This document shows positions 52,223 through 60,755 of a DNA stretch of 64,000 nucleotides, piece by piece. Made by a program: the position numbers and the translations under genes. The stretch is from Knoellia remsis (lineage in GTDB: Bacteria > Actinomycetota > Actinomycetes > Actinomycetales > Dermatophilaceae), in assembly GCF_003002895.1 (NCBI RefSeq), contig NZ_PVTI01000017.1, positions 1 to 64,000 of the forward strand, given 5' to 3'. Within the stretch, counting starts at the first letter, position 1. Every line of letters starts with the position of its first letter. The notes below the pieces were generated by a model. It saw nothing but the letters and a program-made list of their open reading frames with translations, searched no databases and was not told where the DNA came from.

Positions 52223-52869
52223 GCCAGGCCCTCACCCGCCGCGAGTGGCGAGGTGACGAGGTCGGCGCCTGCGTCGGCGAGCCGGTCGTGGAAGAAGCCC
52301 TCGGCCAGCAGGTAGCTCGCGACGACGACAGACTCCGCACCGGCAACGCGAGCCGACGCGACGGCGTCGGGAACCGACGGCGGCGAGCCCGCGGCATACG
52401 CGACGGTGACCGGCCCACTCCATACCGAAGCAAGCAGCTCGCCCATGGCGGTGACGTCCTCGGCGGCCTCGGTGCGGCTCGACCCGGCTGCGGCAAGGAC
52501 GACGTGCGCACCGGCCGGGACGCCGGCGGCCTGCAGCCGATCGGTCACGAGGGTGGCGAGTGCGGCGTCGGGACCGAGCGGCTTGGTCACGCGCACCCCG
52601 GGGTGCCGGGCCGCAGCGTCGGCGATGTCGACGTCGACGTGGTAGCCGCGGCTGAGCAGCAGCGGCACCACCACCACGCCGCCCCCGGATCCAGCCTTCG
52701 CAACGACGTCGTCGAGGACCTCGCCGACGAGCGGCTCCTGGACATCGACATAGGTGAGCGAGACCTCGACCGACGGCAGCGCCTCGGCCACGGCGGCCGC
52801 GAGCGCCCGCACGGTCTCGGCACCGCGCGGGTCACGAGTGCCGTGGGCGACGAGGACGAGAGCGTTCAC
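52174..52869 (-). CDS. Sirohydrochlorin chelatase-like protein (CbiX/SirB)
   Basis: This 231-residue protein has [21 protein letters not shown] at the N-terminus (the metal-binding His of CbiX), [21 protein letters not shown] in the middle (second His) and a second ferrochelatase-like half ([14 protein letters not shown]). Members insert Fe or Co into sirohydrochlorin for siroheme or B12. The start is GTG 52869, overlapping the PPOX gene stop by four bases. No sulfite/nitrite reductase genes are in the window. Confidence 0.82.
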   Translation of the reverse strand: MNALVLVAHGTRDPRGAETVRALAAAVAEALPSVEVSLTYVDVQEPLVGEVLDDVVAKAGSGGGVVVVPLLLSRGYHVDVDIADAAARHPGVRVTKPLGPDAALATLVTDRLQAAGVPAGAHVVLAAAGSSRTEAAEDVTAMGELLASVWSGPVTVAYAAGSPPSVPDAVASARVAGAESVVVASYLLAEGFFHDRLADAGADLVTSPLAAGEGLAQVVGVVTSRCQDSVL

Positions 52870-53288
52870 CCGTCCATGGTGCCGTCGAGGGGCGAGACGA
52901 GGACGACGGTGTCGCCGTAGGTCATCTGTTTCTTGCGTTGCGCGAGCCGTCCGACGAGACGGAAGAACTTCGTCTGCCAGCCGTACTTCTCGCGCACGGC
53001 GCGCTGGACCTCGTCGAAGTCGGGGCCGCCCTGCACCATCTCGGCGACGGCCTCGACCGGCGTGCTGCCCTCCTTGAGTGTGCCGCGGCGGCCGCTCGGC
53101 TGCACGGTGACGCGGCTCGTGTGGGCGAGACGCCTGGTCTTGCCCGTGCCCATCGTCGTGTAGAAGCCGATGCGCCGGCCGTCCGAGAGCGGGACCACCC
53201 ACACGGGCGTGCTGACCGGCGCACCGTTCCGGCGGAAGGTGGTGAACGCGATGAACTCCTCGGACCCGATCTGCGCGACGTCGGCCAT
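52866..53288 (-). CDS. PPOX-class flavin/F420-dependent protein
   Basis: This 140-residue protein is of the PPOX split-barrel class: [23 protein letters not shown] and [21 protein letters not shown] are typical of actinobacterial F420-dependent members. The ATG at 53288 lies next to the 13-bp palindrome shared with the divergent dioxygenase. It is co-translated with the chelatase gene. Substrate unknown. Confidence 0.83.
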   Translation of the reverse strand: MADVAQIGSEEFIAFTTFRRNGAPVSTPVWVVPLSDGRRIGFYTTMGTGKTRRLAHTSRVTVQPSGRRGTLKEGSTPVEAVAEMVQGGPDFDEVQRAVREKYGWQTKFFRLVGRLAQRKKQMTYGDTVVLVSPLDGTMDG

Positions 53289-53294
53289 ACACCC

Positions 53295-53329
53295 ATCCTG
53301 CCCTGCCCGTCCAGCCGGCAGGGCAGGAT
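53295..53329. promoter_or_regulatory. Perfect 13-bp palindrome between divergent genes
   Basis: ATCCTGCCCTGCC at 53295-53307 is exactly mirrored at 53317-53329 around nine bases. The right arm contains CAGGAT, the probable -10 box seven bases before ATG 53337, and the left arm begins seven bases from the PPOX start. A bound regulator would block both promoters. Confidence 0.6.
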
Positions 53330-53336
53330 GAACGGC

Positions 53337-54212
53337 ATGACGGAGAGCAACACGCGGGCCATCGAGGACGGGATCCACACCGACTTCGCGCGGGAGATGA
53401 GCTACGGCTCCTACCTCGACCTCGACCGGCTGCTCAGCGCGCAGCACCCGGTGAGCAACCCGGAACACCACGACGAGCTGCTCTTCATCATCCAGCACCA
53501 GACCTCGGAGCTGTGGCTCAAGCTCGTGCTGCACGAACTGCGTTCTGCCGCAAGCCTGCTCGCGCAGGACGAGATGCGAGTCGCGCTCAAGCGCATTGCC
53601 CGAGTCAAGCACATTCAGCGCACCCTCACCGACCAGTGGTCCGTCCTCGCGACGCTCACGCCGACCGAGTACAGCCAGTTCCGCGGGTTCCTCGGGCACG
53701 CGTCGGGCTTCCAGTCCTGGCAGTACCGCGCCGTCGAGTTCATGCTCGGCAACAAGCACCCCGGCATGCTCAAGGTCCACGAAGCCGACCCCGCGGCATA
53801 CGCGATCCTCACCGAGCTTCTCGAGGCGCCGAGCATCTACGACGAGTTCCTCCGCTACCTCGCCCGGCGCGGGTACGCGATCCCGCAGGACGTCCTCGAG
53901 CGCGACGTCACCCGCGCGCACGTCCCGAGCGCGGAGCTCGTGCGGGTCTTCACCGAGATCTACGAGAGCGCCGAGGACAACTGGGACGTCTACGAGGCGT
54001 GCGAGGAGCTCGTCGACCTCGAGGACAACTTCCAGCTGTGGCGCTTTCGGCACCTCAAGACGGTGCAGCGGACGATCGGCATGAAGTCCGGCACGGGCGG
54101 GTCGAGCGGCGTCGGGTTCCTCCAGCGCGCCCTCGAGCTCACGTTCTTCCCCGAGCTGTTCTCGGTGCGGACCGAGGTCGGCACCACCGCACCACCCGCA
54201 CCTGGCCACTGA
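53337..54212 (+). CDS. kynA: Tryptophan 2,3-dioxygenase
   Basis: This 291-residue heme dioxygenase opens the indole ring of L-tryptophan to N-formylkynurenine. The family motif [20 protein letters not shown] and the following [39 protein letters not shown] are unmistakable, and the C-terminal [17 protein letters not shown] is conserved. No formamidase or kynureninase is adjacent. ATG 53337 (leaderless) is chosen; ATG 53328 lies inside the palindrome. Confidence 0.95.
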   Translation: MTESNTRAIEDGIHTDFAREMSYGSYLDLDRLLSAQHPVSNPEHHDELLFIIQHQTSELWLKLVLHELRSAASLLAQDEMRVALKRIARVKHIQRTLTDQWSVLATLTPTEYSQFRGFLGHASGFQSWQYRAVEFMLGNKHPGMLKVHEADPAAYAILTELLEAPSIYDEFLRYLARRGYAIPQDVLERDVTRAHVPSAELVRVFTEIYESAEDNWDVYEACEELVDLEDNFQLWRFRHLKTVQRTIGMKSGTGGSSGVGFLQRALELTFFPELFSVRTEVGTTAPPAPGH

Positions 54213-54314
54213 TTGCCCGTTCCGGCAGCCAGAACGGGCAGTCAGTGGCCCGTCCCTCTCCGACTGATTGCCGGTTCCCAGCACCCCGCCCTGCCGGAAA
54301 CGGGCAATCAGTCG
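54206..54314. repeat. Family A repeat, two successive palindromes
   Basis: CCACTGATTGCCCGTTC (54206-54222) pairs with 54232-54248 (16 of 17). CGACTGATTGCCGGTTCC (54261 on) pairs with 54296-54314. Both follow the dioxygenase stop codon directly. Together with 26865, 40594 and 63964 this defines the repeat family. Confidence 0.75.
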
Positions 54315-54330
54315 GTTCGTCTCACTCCGC

Positions 54331-54361
54331 GAAATAGTGATTAGGCCCTATTTACTATTTC
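54331..54361. promoter_or_regulatory. A+T-rich inverted repeat upstream of the sugar operon
   Basis: GAAATAGT at 54331-54338 is mirrored by ACTATTTC at 54354-54361 in an unusually A+T-rich patch about 80 bases before the MFS gene. It is a candidate promoter/operator for the MFS-glucosidase operon, possibly bound by the TetR encoded at its end. Confidence 0.5.
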
Positions 54362-54441
54362 TGTCCCGGCGGCTGCACTGGACGACAGGAGGGCACGGCA
54401 CCGGCGCCGCGCCCCGACGTCCAGCCCCTGGAGTGTCAACG

Positions 54442-55743
54442 ATGACCATCCCGACCCACACCGCCCTCGACCCACGGCCCACCCCGCGCGGACTCGAGTG
54501 CGGCCAGAAACCCACCGAGCCGAAGTCGCCGCTCTTCGTCGCCGTGCTCGGCCTCGCCCAGTTCGGCATCTTCGTCGCGCTCCTCGGACCGGTGATGGTC
54601 TCGATGGCGCTCAAGGTCAACAGCCTCGTCACCGACCCGACCGAGCGCACGAGCGCCGTCGGTCTCGTCCTCGGCGTCGGCGCGATCGCCGCGTTCGTCG
54701 GCAACGCGCTCTTCGGCCGGCTGTCCGACCGGACGACGAGCCGCTTCGGACGCCGCCGTCCGTGGCTCGTCGGCGGCGTCCTCGTCATGGCCCTCGCGCT
54801 GCTCGCCATCTCCCAGGCCACCGCCATCTGGCAGCTCGCCGTCGGCTGGTTCATCGCCCAGCTCGGCGCCAACGCCGCGTTCGCGCCCTACATCGCGACC
54901 CTCGCCGACCAGCTGCCCGAGAAGCAGTACGCCAAGGTCTCGGCCATGGTGGGCACCATGCAGTCGGTCAGCATCCTGGCCGCGACGGCCATCGCCACGC
55001 AGTTCACCGAGAACATGCTGGCGTTGTTCATGGTGCCCGCGCTCATCGGTGTCATCACGGTCGTCGGGTATGCCGCGGTGTTGCCGGACCCGGTGCTGCG
55101 CGAGCGGCCTGCGCCGCTCGACCTGCGCACCCTCGCGAGCACCTTCTGGGTCAACCCCGTGAAGCACCCCGACTTCGGGTTGGCCTGGTGGAGTCGGTTC
55201 CTCATCATCCTGTCGAGCTTCCTGTTCACGACGTTCCGGCTGAACTTCCTCGTCGACCGGGTCGACCTCACCGACGCCGAGGCGGCCGCCGCGGTCTTCA
55301 CCGGCGTGCTCATCTACACCGTCGTCCTCGTCGTCGCGTCGTGGGTTGCCGGCGTCATCTCCGACCGCACCGGCCGCCGCAAGGGTCTCGTCGCCGCCTC
55401 CAGCCTGCTCTTCGGCATCGGCGTCGCGATCCTCGCCCAAGCCCACTCGCTCCCGGCGTTCTATGTCGTCGAGGCGATCATGGGCGTCGCCTACGGCATC
55501 TACGTCAGCGTCGACCTCGCCCTCGTCCTGCAGGTGCTGCCCAACCCCGAGGACTCCGGCAAGGACCTCGGCGTGTTCAACATGGCCAACGCCATCCCCC
55601 AGTCCGCCGCGCCGTTCCTCGGCTCGGTCCTGCTCGCGTCCGGTGCCGCCGCCGGCCCGAACTACCAGCTCCTCTTCTGGGGTGCCGCCATCGCCGCCGC
55701 GCTCGGTGCCCTCGTCGTCCTCCCCATCCGGAAAGTGAAGTGA
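54442..55743 (+). CDS. MFS sugar transporter (GPH/SUC-like)
   Basis: This 433-residue, twelve-helix transporter has FGRLSDRTTSRFGRRRPWLVGGVLVM in the loop after helix 2 and a matching VAGVISDRTGRRKGLVAAS in the second half, the arrangement of glycoside/sucrose symporters. GGAG lies upstream of ATG 54442. It precedes the GH3 glucosidase by seven bases and so probably imports the beta-glucoside or oligosaccharide that enzyme cleaves. Confidence 0.85.
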   Translation: MTIPTHTALDPRPTPRGLECGQKPTEPKSPLFVAVLGLAQFGIFVALLGPVMVSMALKVNSLVTDPTERTSAVGLVLGVGAIAAFVGNALFGRLSDRTTSRFGRRRPWLVGGVLVMALALLAISQATAIWQLAVGWFIAQLGANAAFAPYIATLADQLPEKQYAKVSAMVGTMQSVSILAATAIATQFTENMLALFMVPALIGVITVVGYAAVLPDPVLRERPAPLDLRTLASTFWVNPVKHPDFGLAWWSRFLIILSSFLFTTFRLNFLVDRVDLTDAEAAAAVFTGVLIYTVVLVVASWVAGVISDRTGRRKGLVAASSLLFGIGVAILAQAHSLPAFYVVEAIMGVAYGIYVSVDLALVLQVLPNPEDSGKDLGVFNMANAIPQSAAPFLGSVLLASGAAAGPNYQLLFWGAAIAAALGALVVLPIRKVK

Positions 55744-55750
55744 CCGCGCC

Positions 55751-58249
55751 ATGACCACCACCGACACGACCACCAGCACCGACTACGCCGCCCTCGTCGC
55801 GCGGCTCGACCTGCCGACCAAGGTGCGCCTGCTCACCGGAGCCACGGCTTTCACGCTCCACGGCGAGGAGTCGATCGGCCTGTCCCCCATGGCCTTCAGC
55901 GACGGCCCGACCGGCGTGCGCGGCCTGAAGTTCACCGGCGGCGAGAAGGTTGCCCTCGTCCCCAACGCCACGCTCCTCGCGAGCGCCTGGAGCGAGGACA
56001 CCGCCCGCGAGGTCGGCGAGCTGCTCGCCGAGGAGGCCGAGCGCCAGCAGATCCACGTCGTGCTCGGGCCGACGATCAACCTGCACCGCTCCCCGCTCGG
56101 CGGTCGGCTCTTCGAGGCCTACTCCGAGGACCCGCTGCTCACCGGACGTCTCGCCGCGGCATACGTGAACGGCTTGCAGGACAAGGGGATCGGGGCCTGC
56201 CTCAAGCACCTCGTCGCCAACGAGTCCGAGACGCTGCGCAACTACATGAACTCCGTCGTGAGCGAGCGGGCCCTGCGCGAGGTCTACCTCCTGCCGTTCG
56301 AGATCGCCGTCGACGAGGCGAATGCGTGGTCGATCATGGCGGCCTACAACGACGTCAACGGCGTCGCGGCCACCGAGCAGGACCACGTCAACAACGTCGT
56401 CGTCAAGGGCGAGTGGGGCTGGGACGGCCTGCTCATGAGCGACTGGTACGCCACGAAGACCAGTGCCCCCGCCGCCCTCGGCGGGCTCGGCCTCGTCATG
56501 CCCGGGCCGGACGGCCCGTGGGGTGAGGCTCTCGTGCGCGACGTCGAGTCGGGTGCCGTCCCCGAGTCGGTCATCGACGAGCACGTATGCCGGCTGCTGC
56601 GGCTCGCGGACCGCGTGGGTGCCCTTGGGGGACAGCGGGAATGGCCCGCCACGAGCCTCGCCCCGGACGCGCCCGAACGCCGCGCGCAGCTGCGCCGGCT
56701 CGCCACGGACGGCATGGTCGTGCTCCGCAACGAGGGTGACGTCCTCCCCCTCGCACGCGACACGACGGTCGCGCTCATCGGGCGCCACGCCGTCGACACC
56801 GTCTGCATGGGCGGCGGCTCGGCGACGGTCAACCCGCCGCACCAGGTCTCGGTCGCCCAAGGGCTCTCCGAGGCGCTGGGCGACGGGGTCACGGTCGTCG
56901 ACGCCGTGCCCGTGCGGGCGCTGACCCTCCCGGCCCGCACCGATCTGGTCCGCGACCCCGAGAGCGACGAGCCCGGCATCCGGGTCGAGCACATCGACGC
57001 CGCCGGCGAGGTCATGCTCGCCGTGCACAGCGACGACGCGACGGTCACGACCGGCTGGGACGACGACCTCCCGCGTCCGACCGAGGTCCTGCGGCTGCGT
57101 GCAGTCGCCGCAGCCGGTGGTCAGACCCGCGTCGGTGTCAGCGGGACAGGGTCTTGGGTGCTGCGGGTCGACGGTGACGAGGTCGGGTCCGTCGTCCTCA
57201 CCGCCGAGGGCGCCGACCCCGGCGAGGCGGTGCTCAAGCCGCCGCAGTGGACCACCGACCTCGACCTCGCCGAAGGCGCACTCGTCGAGGCCGAGCTGAC
57301 GATCGTCCGCTCCGAGCCGCAGCCCGGCCCAGATGGCAAGGTCAGCACCCTCTCGCACGCCATCGCCTCCGGCATGGGGATGAAGGGCCTGCTCCTCGAG
57401 GAGGTTCCCCGACCGCTCGACGAGGTGCTGCAGGACGCGGCCGCCGCAGCGCGGGACGCCGATGTCGCCGTCGTCGTCGTGGGGCTCACCCCCGAGCAGG
57501 AGGGCGAGGCCGCGGACAAGTCCACCCTCGCGCTCCCGGGAGAGCAGGACGCGCTCGTGCGCGCCGTCGCCGAGGCCGCCCGGCGGACCGTGGTCGTCGT
57601 CAATGCCGCGACCCCGGTGCTCATGCCGTGGGCCGACGAGGTCGACGCGATCCTCGTCGTCGGCCTGCCCGGGCAGGAGGGCGGGTATGCCGTCGCCGAC
57701 GCGCTCCTCGGGGTGCGCGAGCCCGCGGGCCGGCTCGTCACGACGTGGCCGGCCGCGGACGGCGCGGCCCCCGCATGGGACGTCGAGCCGACCGACCTGC
57801 AGCTCGAGTACGGCGACGACACCTTCGTCGGCTACCGCGGCTGGCACGCCGGTCGCGCGGCCACGCCGGCGTTCTGGCTCGGCGCCGGCGAGGGGTACGG
57901 CGCGTGGGAGTACGCCGACGCCACTCTCGTCGAGGACACGGTGGAGGGTGACGGGCCGCAGACCCCGAGGCTGCGAGTCTCGTTGTCCAACACCGGTCCT
58001 CGCCCATCCCGCGAGGTGGTCCAGGTCTACTTCCAGCCCAGCGAGGACGACGAGCCGGTGCGCCTCGTCGGCTGGGGTGCCGCGACCGTCGATCCCGGCG
58101 AGGGCACCACGGTCGAGGTCGAGACCGACCCGCGCCTGTGGCGGCGCTGGGACGAGTCCGCGAACGCCTGGTCGACCCTGCAGCCGGGTGGTGAGCTGCT
58201 CGTCGCCCGAGGCCTGGGCGACATCCGGGCCCGGTTGCCCCTGGCGTGA
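55751..58249 (+). CDS. GH3 beta-glucosidase with PA14 insert
   Basis: This 832-residue cytoplasmic-type enzyme has no signal peptide. The GH3 N-terminal barrel has GPTINLHRSPLGGRLFEAYSEDP, KHLVANESE and the nucleophile Asp in GLLMSDWYATK (near residue 231). A PA14-like insert lies at about 410-530 (EVMLAVHSDDATVTTGWDDD). The C-terminal alpha/beta domain has GLPGQEGGYAVADALLG and a fibronectin III-like end (NTGPRPSREVVQVYFQP). It hydrolyses beta-linked glucosides or xylosides taken up by the adjacent MFS protein. Confidence 0.9.
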   Translation: MTTTDTTTSTDYAALVARLDLPTKVRLLTGATAFTLHGEESIGLSPMAFSDGPTGVRGLKFTGGEKVALVPNATLLASAWSEDTAREVGELLAEEAERQQIHVVLGPTINLHRSPLGGRLFEAYSEDPLLTGRLAAAYVNGLQDKGIGACLKHLVANESETLRNYMNSVVSERALREVYLLPFEIAVDEANAWSIMAAYNDVNGVAATEQDHVNNVVVKGEWGWDGLLMSDWYATKTSAPAALGGLGLVMPGPDGPWGEALVRDVESGAVPESVIDEHVCRLLRLADRVGALGGQREWPATSLAPDAPERRAQLRRLATDGMVVLRNEGDVLPLARDTTVALIGRHAVDTVCMGGGSATVNPPHQVSVAQGLSEALGDGVTVVDAVPVRALTLPARTDLVRDPESDEPGIRVEHIDAAGEVMLAVHSDDATVTTGWDDDLPRPTEVLRLRAVAAAGGQTRVGVSGTGSWVLRVDGDEVGSVVLTAEGADPGEAVLKPPQWTTDLDLAEGALVEAELTIVRSEPQPGPDGKVSTLSHAIASGMGMKGLLLEEVPRPLDEVLQDAAAAARDADVAVVVVGLTPEQEGEAADKSTLALPGEQDALVRAVAEAARRTVVVVNAATPVLMPWADEVDAILVVGLPGQEGGYAVADALLGVREPAGRLVTTWPAADGAAPAWDVEPTDLQLEYGDDTFVGYRGWHAGRAATPAFWLGAGEGYGAWEYADATLVEDTVEGDGPQTPRLRVSLSNTGPRPSREVVQVYFQPSEDDEPVRLVGWGAATVDPGEGTTVEVETDPRLWRRWDESANAWSTLQPGGELLVARGLGDIRARLPLA

Positions 58250-58355
58250 CGTGCTTGACGTGACCACCAGAACGGGCACCTCCGCCGAACCCACGGTGAG
58301 CGAGGCGCGCGGCACCGCGGTCACACCGGCGACGGGACGGCATACAGTCATCGCG

Positions 58356-59006
58356 ATGCCCACGACGCCGACACCCCCGACGACCCCCGCCCGCGGTCGC
58401 GGCCGGCCGCGTGGTGGGGACCCGGCGCAGACGCGAGAGCGCATCCTCGCCGCAGCGGCGGAGCAGTTCGCCGAGTCGGGCTACCACGGGACGACGATGG
58501 TCGCCGTCGCCAAGGCGGCCGGGCTGAGCCAGACCGGCCTGCTGCACCACTTCCCGACGAAGGAGGAGCTGCTCGCGGGGGTGCTCGAGCGACGCGACAT
58601 CGAGGACACCGCGGGACTGTGGGATGACAGCCTGCGCGGGTGGGAGTGGTTCGACGCCCTCGTCCGGCTGGCGAAGCACAACGAGTCACGCGAGGTGTTC
58701 GTGCGGCTGTTCACGGCGATGGCGGGCGAAGCCGTCGACGACGGTCATCCCGGGCATGCGTGGTTGCGCTCCCACCACGACGCCGCCCGCAGGGTCATCG
58801 CGAGAGCGCTCGCTCAGGCGAAGGAGGACGGCACGTGTCACCCCGACGCGCCCGCCGACCTCATCGCTCAGGCCACCGTCGCCGTCATGGACGGGCTGCA
58901 GCTGCAGTGGCTCGCCGAGCCGGCCGTCACCGAGATGGCCGCGCCGATGCAGGCTCACGTGGACGCGGTCCGGGCCCGCTGGGAGATTCCGTCAGGGGCG
59001 CGGTAG
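58356..59006 (+). CDS. TetR family regulator of the glucoside cluster
   Basis: This 216-residue regulator has HTH sequence TTMVAVAKAAGLSQTGLLHHFPTKEELLAGVL after a basic N-terminus (RGRGRPRGGDPAQTRERIL). ATG 58356 has TACAGT seven bases upstream (leaderless). The long open frame through the glucosidase gene is not coding. It is the likely local regulator of the MFS/GH3 operon. Its last bases overlap the convergent SRPBCC gene by 15. Confidence 0.86.
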   Translation: MPTTPTPPTTPARGRGRPRGGDPAQTRERILAAAAEQFAESGYHGTTMVAVAKAAGLSQTGLLHHFPTKEELLAGVLERRDIEDTAGLWDDSLRGWEWFDALVRLAKHNESREVFVRLFTAMAGEAVDDGHPGHAWLRSHHDAARRVIARALAQAKEDGTCHPDAPADLIAQATVAVMDGLQLQWLAEPAVTEMAAPMQAHVDAVRARWEIPSGAR

Positions 59007-59441
59007 GCGTTCCAGCGCGGCCGTGAGGTCGCGCACCGTGTCGCGTGCGACCTTGCGGAAGACGAGCGACATGAGCGGGTCGGCGAACCGCGCCATTCCC
59101 GTGAAGGTGATGGTCGCCTCGTAGCGGACCCGGGTGCGTGCGTTGTCCACGACCTCGAGCCCGATGTCGTCACGCGTGTGAGCGGTCGAGTTGCTGCCCT
59201 CGAAGACGACGCCGTCGTCGCGCAGCGACACGAGTTCGTACGTGAGCTCGGTGGTCCGGCCGAGGACCTTGCTCACGTTGTGCCAGCGGCTGCCCACCTC
59301 GACAGGAGCGCCAGGCACACCGATCCGCGTGCACTCCACCGTGCCCGGATCCCACTCGACGGCGTTCTCGAAGTCGGCAAGGTAGGGCACGGCCAGCTCC
59401 CGCGGGCACCGGACGTCGAACTCCTCGATGATGTGGACCAC
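58992..59441 (-). CDS. SRPBCC family protein
   Basis: This 149-residue START/Bet v1-fold protein has IEEFDVRCPRELAVPYLADFENAVEWDPGTV and a C-terminal long helix (MSLVFRKVARDTVRDLTAALERL), typical of polyketide cyclase/SRPBCC ligand-binding proteins. GTG 59441 with GAGGAG six bases upstream is chosen over a 242-residue frame. Ligand unknown. Confidence 0.8.
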   Translation of the reverse strand: MVHIIEEFDVRCPRELAVPYLADFENAVEWDPGTVECTRIGVPGAPVEVGSRWHNVSKVLGRTTELTYELVSLRDDGVVFEGSNSTAHTRDDIGLEVVDNARTRVRYEATITFTGMARFADPLMSLVFRKVARDTVRDLTAALERLPRP

Positions 59442-59511
59442 GGCCAGCTCCTCACGTCGGTTCCCTCCACCGTATGCCGCGGCGCACCACCGCGCTTGCG
59501 ACACTGGGGCG

Positions 59512-59988
59512 ATGACGACCTTCCGCGCGACCAAGCGCTCCGACGCGACGGTGCAGCACCCCCGCGACCGTGTGTGGGAGATCCTCACCGACCCCGCCGC
59601 CGTCGCCCGGCTCACGCCGATGGTCCGGTCCATCACGGCGACCGACGACCTGTGGCACTGGCAGCTCGTGTCGATTCCCGTTCTCGGACAGTCGTTCGCG
59701 CTCGACTTCACCGAACGCATGACCTACGACCCGAAGTCCTCGATCACCTTCGCGCACGCCCCGCAGGGCGAGGAGCGCGCCGGCACCGACGGCCGCTACG
59801 ACCTGCGCGAGTCCGGCACCGCCAGCTCACCCGCGACCGACCTCAGCATCGACCTCACCGTGTCGGTCGACCTGCCCTTCCCGAAGCTGGCGAAGCCGGC
59901 CATCCAGACGACGATGCAGGGCGTCCTCGCCGCGATGGGCGCCGGCTTCGCCCGCTCGATCGAGAAGGAGCTCACCGCGCGCCGGTGA
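59512..59988 (+). CDS. SRPBCC family protein
   Basis: This 158-residue protein is of the same fold as its divergent neighbour: ATVQHPRDRVWEILTDPAAVARLTPMV, a central strand region and the final amphipathic helix (MQGVLAAMGAGFARSIEKEL). It may bind a hydrophobic ligand. GACACT lies six bases before ATG 59512, suggesting a leaderless start. Confidence 0.8.
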   Translation: MTTFRATKRSDATVQHPRDRVWEILTDPAAVARLTPMVRSITATDDLWHWQLVSIPVLGQSFALDFTERMTYDPKSSITFAHAPQGEERAGTDGRYDLRESGTASSPATDLSIDLTVSVDLPFPKLAKPAIQTTMQGVLAAMGAGFARSIEKELTARR

Positions 59989-60000
59989 CCCGGCCGCGCG

Positions 60001-60666
60001 TCAGCGGCGCGGCTTCTCGGTCGCACCCACATGCTCGTCGCACCAGTGCACGAGCGGGCGCAGGGCCCGCCAGTCCTCGCGGACGCGATCGGCGGCCTCG
60101 TCGGACTCGAGCCAGTCCGGTATGCCGTGGTCGCGCCGCGCGGTGAGCGTGCGGTGCCGCAGCAGCTCGAGTCGCGGGTGGTCTCGGGGTATGCCGCGTG
60201 GCCGCGTCGCGAGGAGGTCGCCGCCGATGTCGCAACCGTTGTCCAGCAACGCATCCACGATCTCCGTGAGCTGCTCGCCGGTGGCGTCGTCGTCGACGGC
60301 GGCTCGGTAGCGGGCCACCTGATCGGACTCCGAGGCATAGAAGCCGCCCGCGGTGAGGAGCCCCTCGGCCCCGACCTGGACGTACCAGCCGAGCCGCTTG
60401 TGCTGCCCCACGAAGGCACCCTGGTGGGTCTTGTACGGCGACTTGTCCTTGCTGAACCGCACGTCCCGGTTCGGGCGGAAGACCGTCGCCTCGCCGAACT
60501 CGTCGGCGAGCACGTCGGTGAGGTGACTCATCGGCTCACGCACGCTCGCGGCATACCGGTCGCGGTTGGCCGCCCACCACTCGCGCGTGTTCGACGACTC
60601 GAGCTCGCGATAGAAGGCGACGGCGTCGAGGGGGATGCCGTCGACCGGTGCTGGTTCGGTGGTCAC
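60001..60666 (-). CDS. DUF2461 family protein
   Basis: This 221-residue protein has FYRELESSNTREWWAANRDRY, VFRPNRDVRFSKDKSPYKTHQGAF and GGFYASESDQVARYR, the DUF2461 pattern. Function is unknown across the family. TAGCGT seven bases before GTG 60666 sets a leaderless start; the frame extends to 60729 without support. Confidence 0.85.
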   Translation of the reverse strand: MTTEPAPVDGIPLDAVAFYRELESSNTREWWAANRDRYAASVREPMSHLTDVLADEFGEATVFRPNRDVRFSKDKSPYKTHQGAFVGQHKRLGWYVQVGAEGLLTAGGFYASESDQVARYRAAVDDDATGEQLTEIVDALLDNGCDIGGDLLATRPRGIPRDHPRLELLRHRTLTARRDHGIPDWLESDEAADRVREDWRALRPLVHWCDEHVGATEKPRR

Positions 60667-60755
60667 GTCTCCGACGCTAGCCCGTGGGTCCCGGCGGCAC
60701 CGCACGACGGCGGTTCTGACGCGGGCCACGAACCTGAGCGCCGACGGCCTCCGGT

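Noticed and set aside
57462-58355. Upstream extension of the TetR frame through the glucosidase gene
   Set aside because: It overlaps conserved GH3 coding sequence in another frame. The leaderless ATG 58356 and the basic TetR N-terminus define the start.
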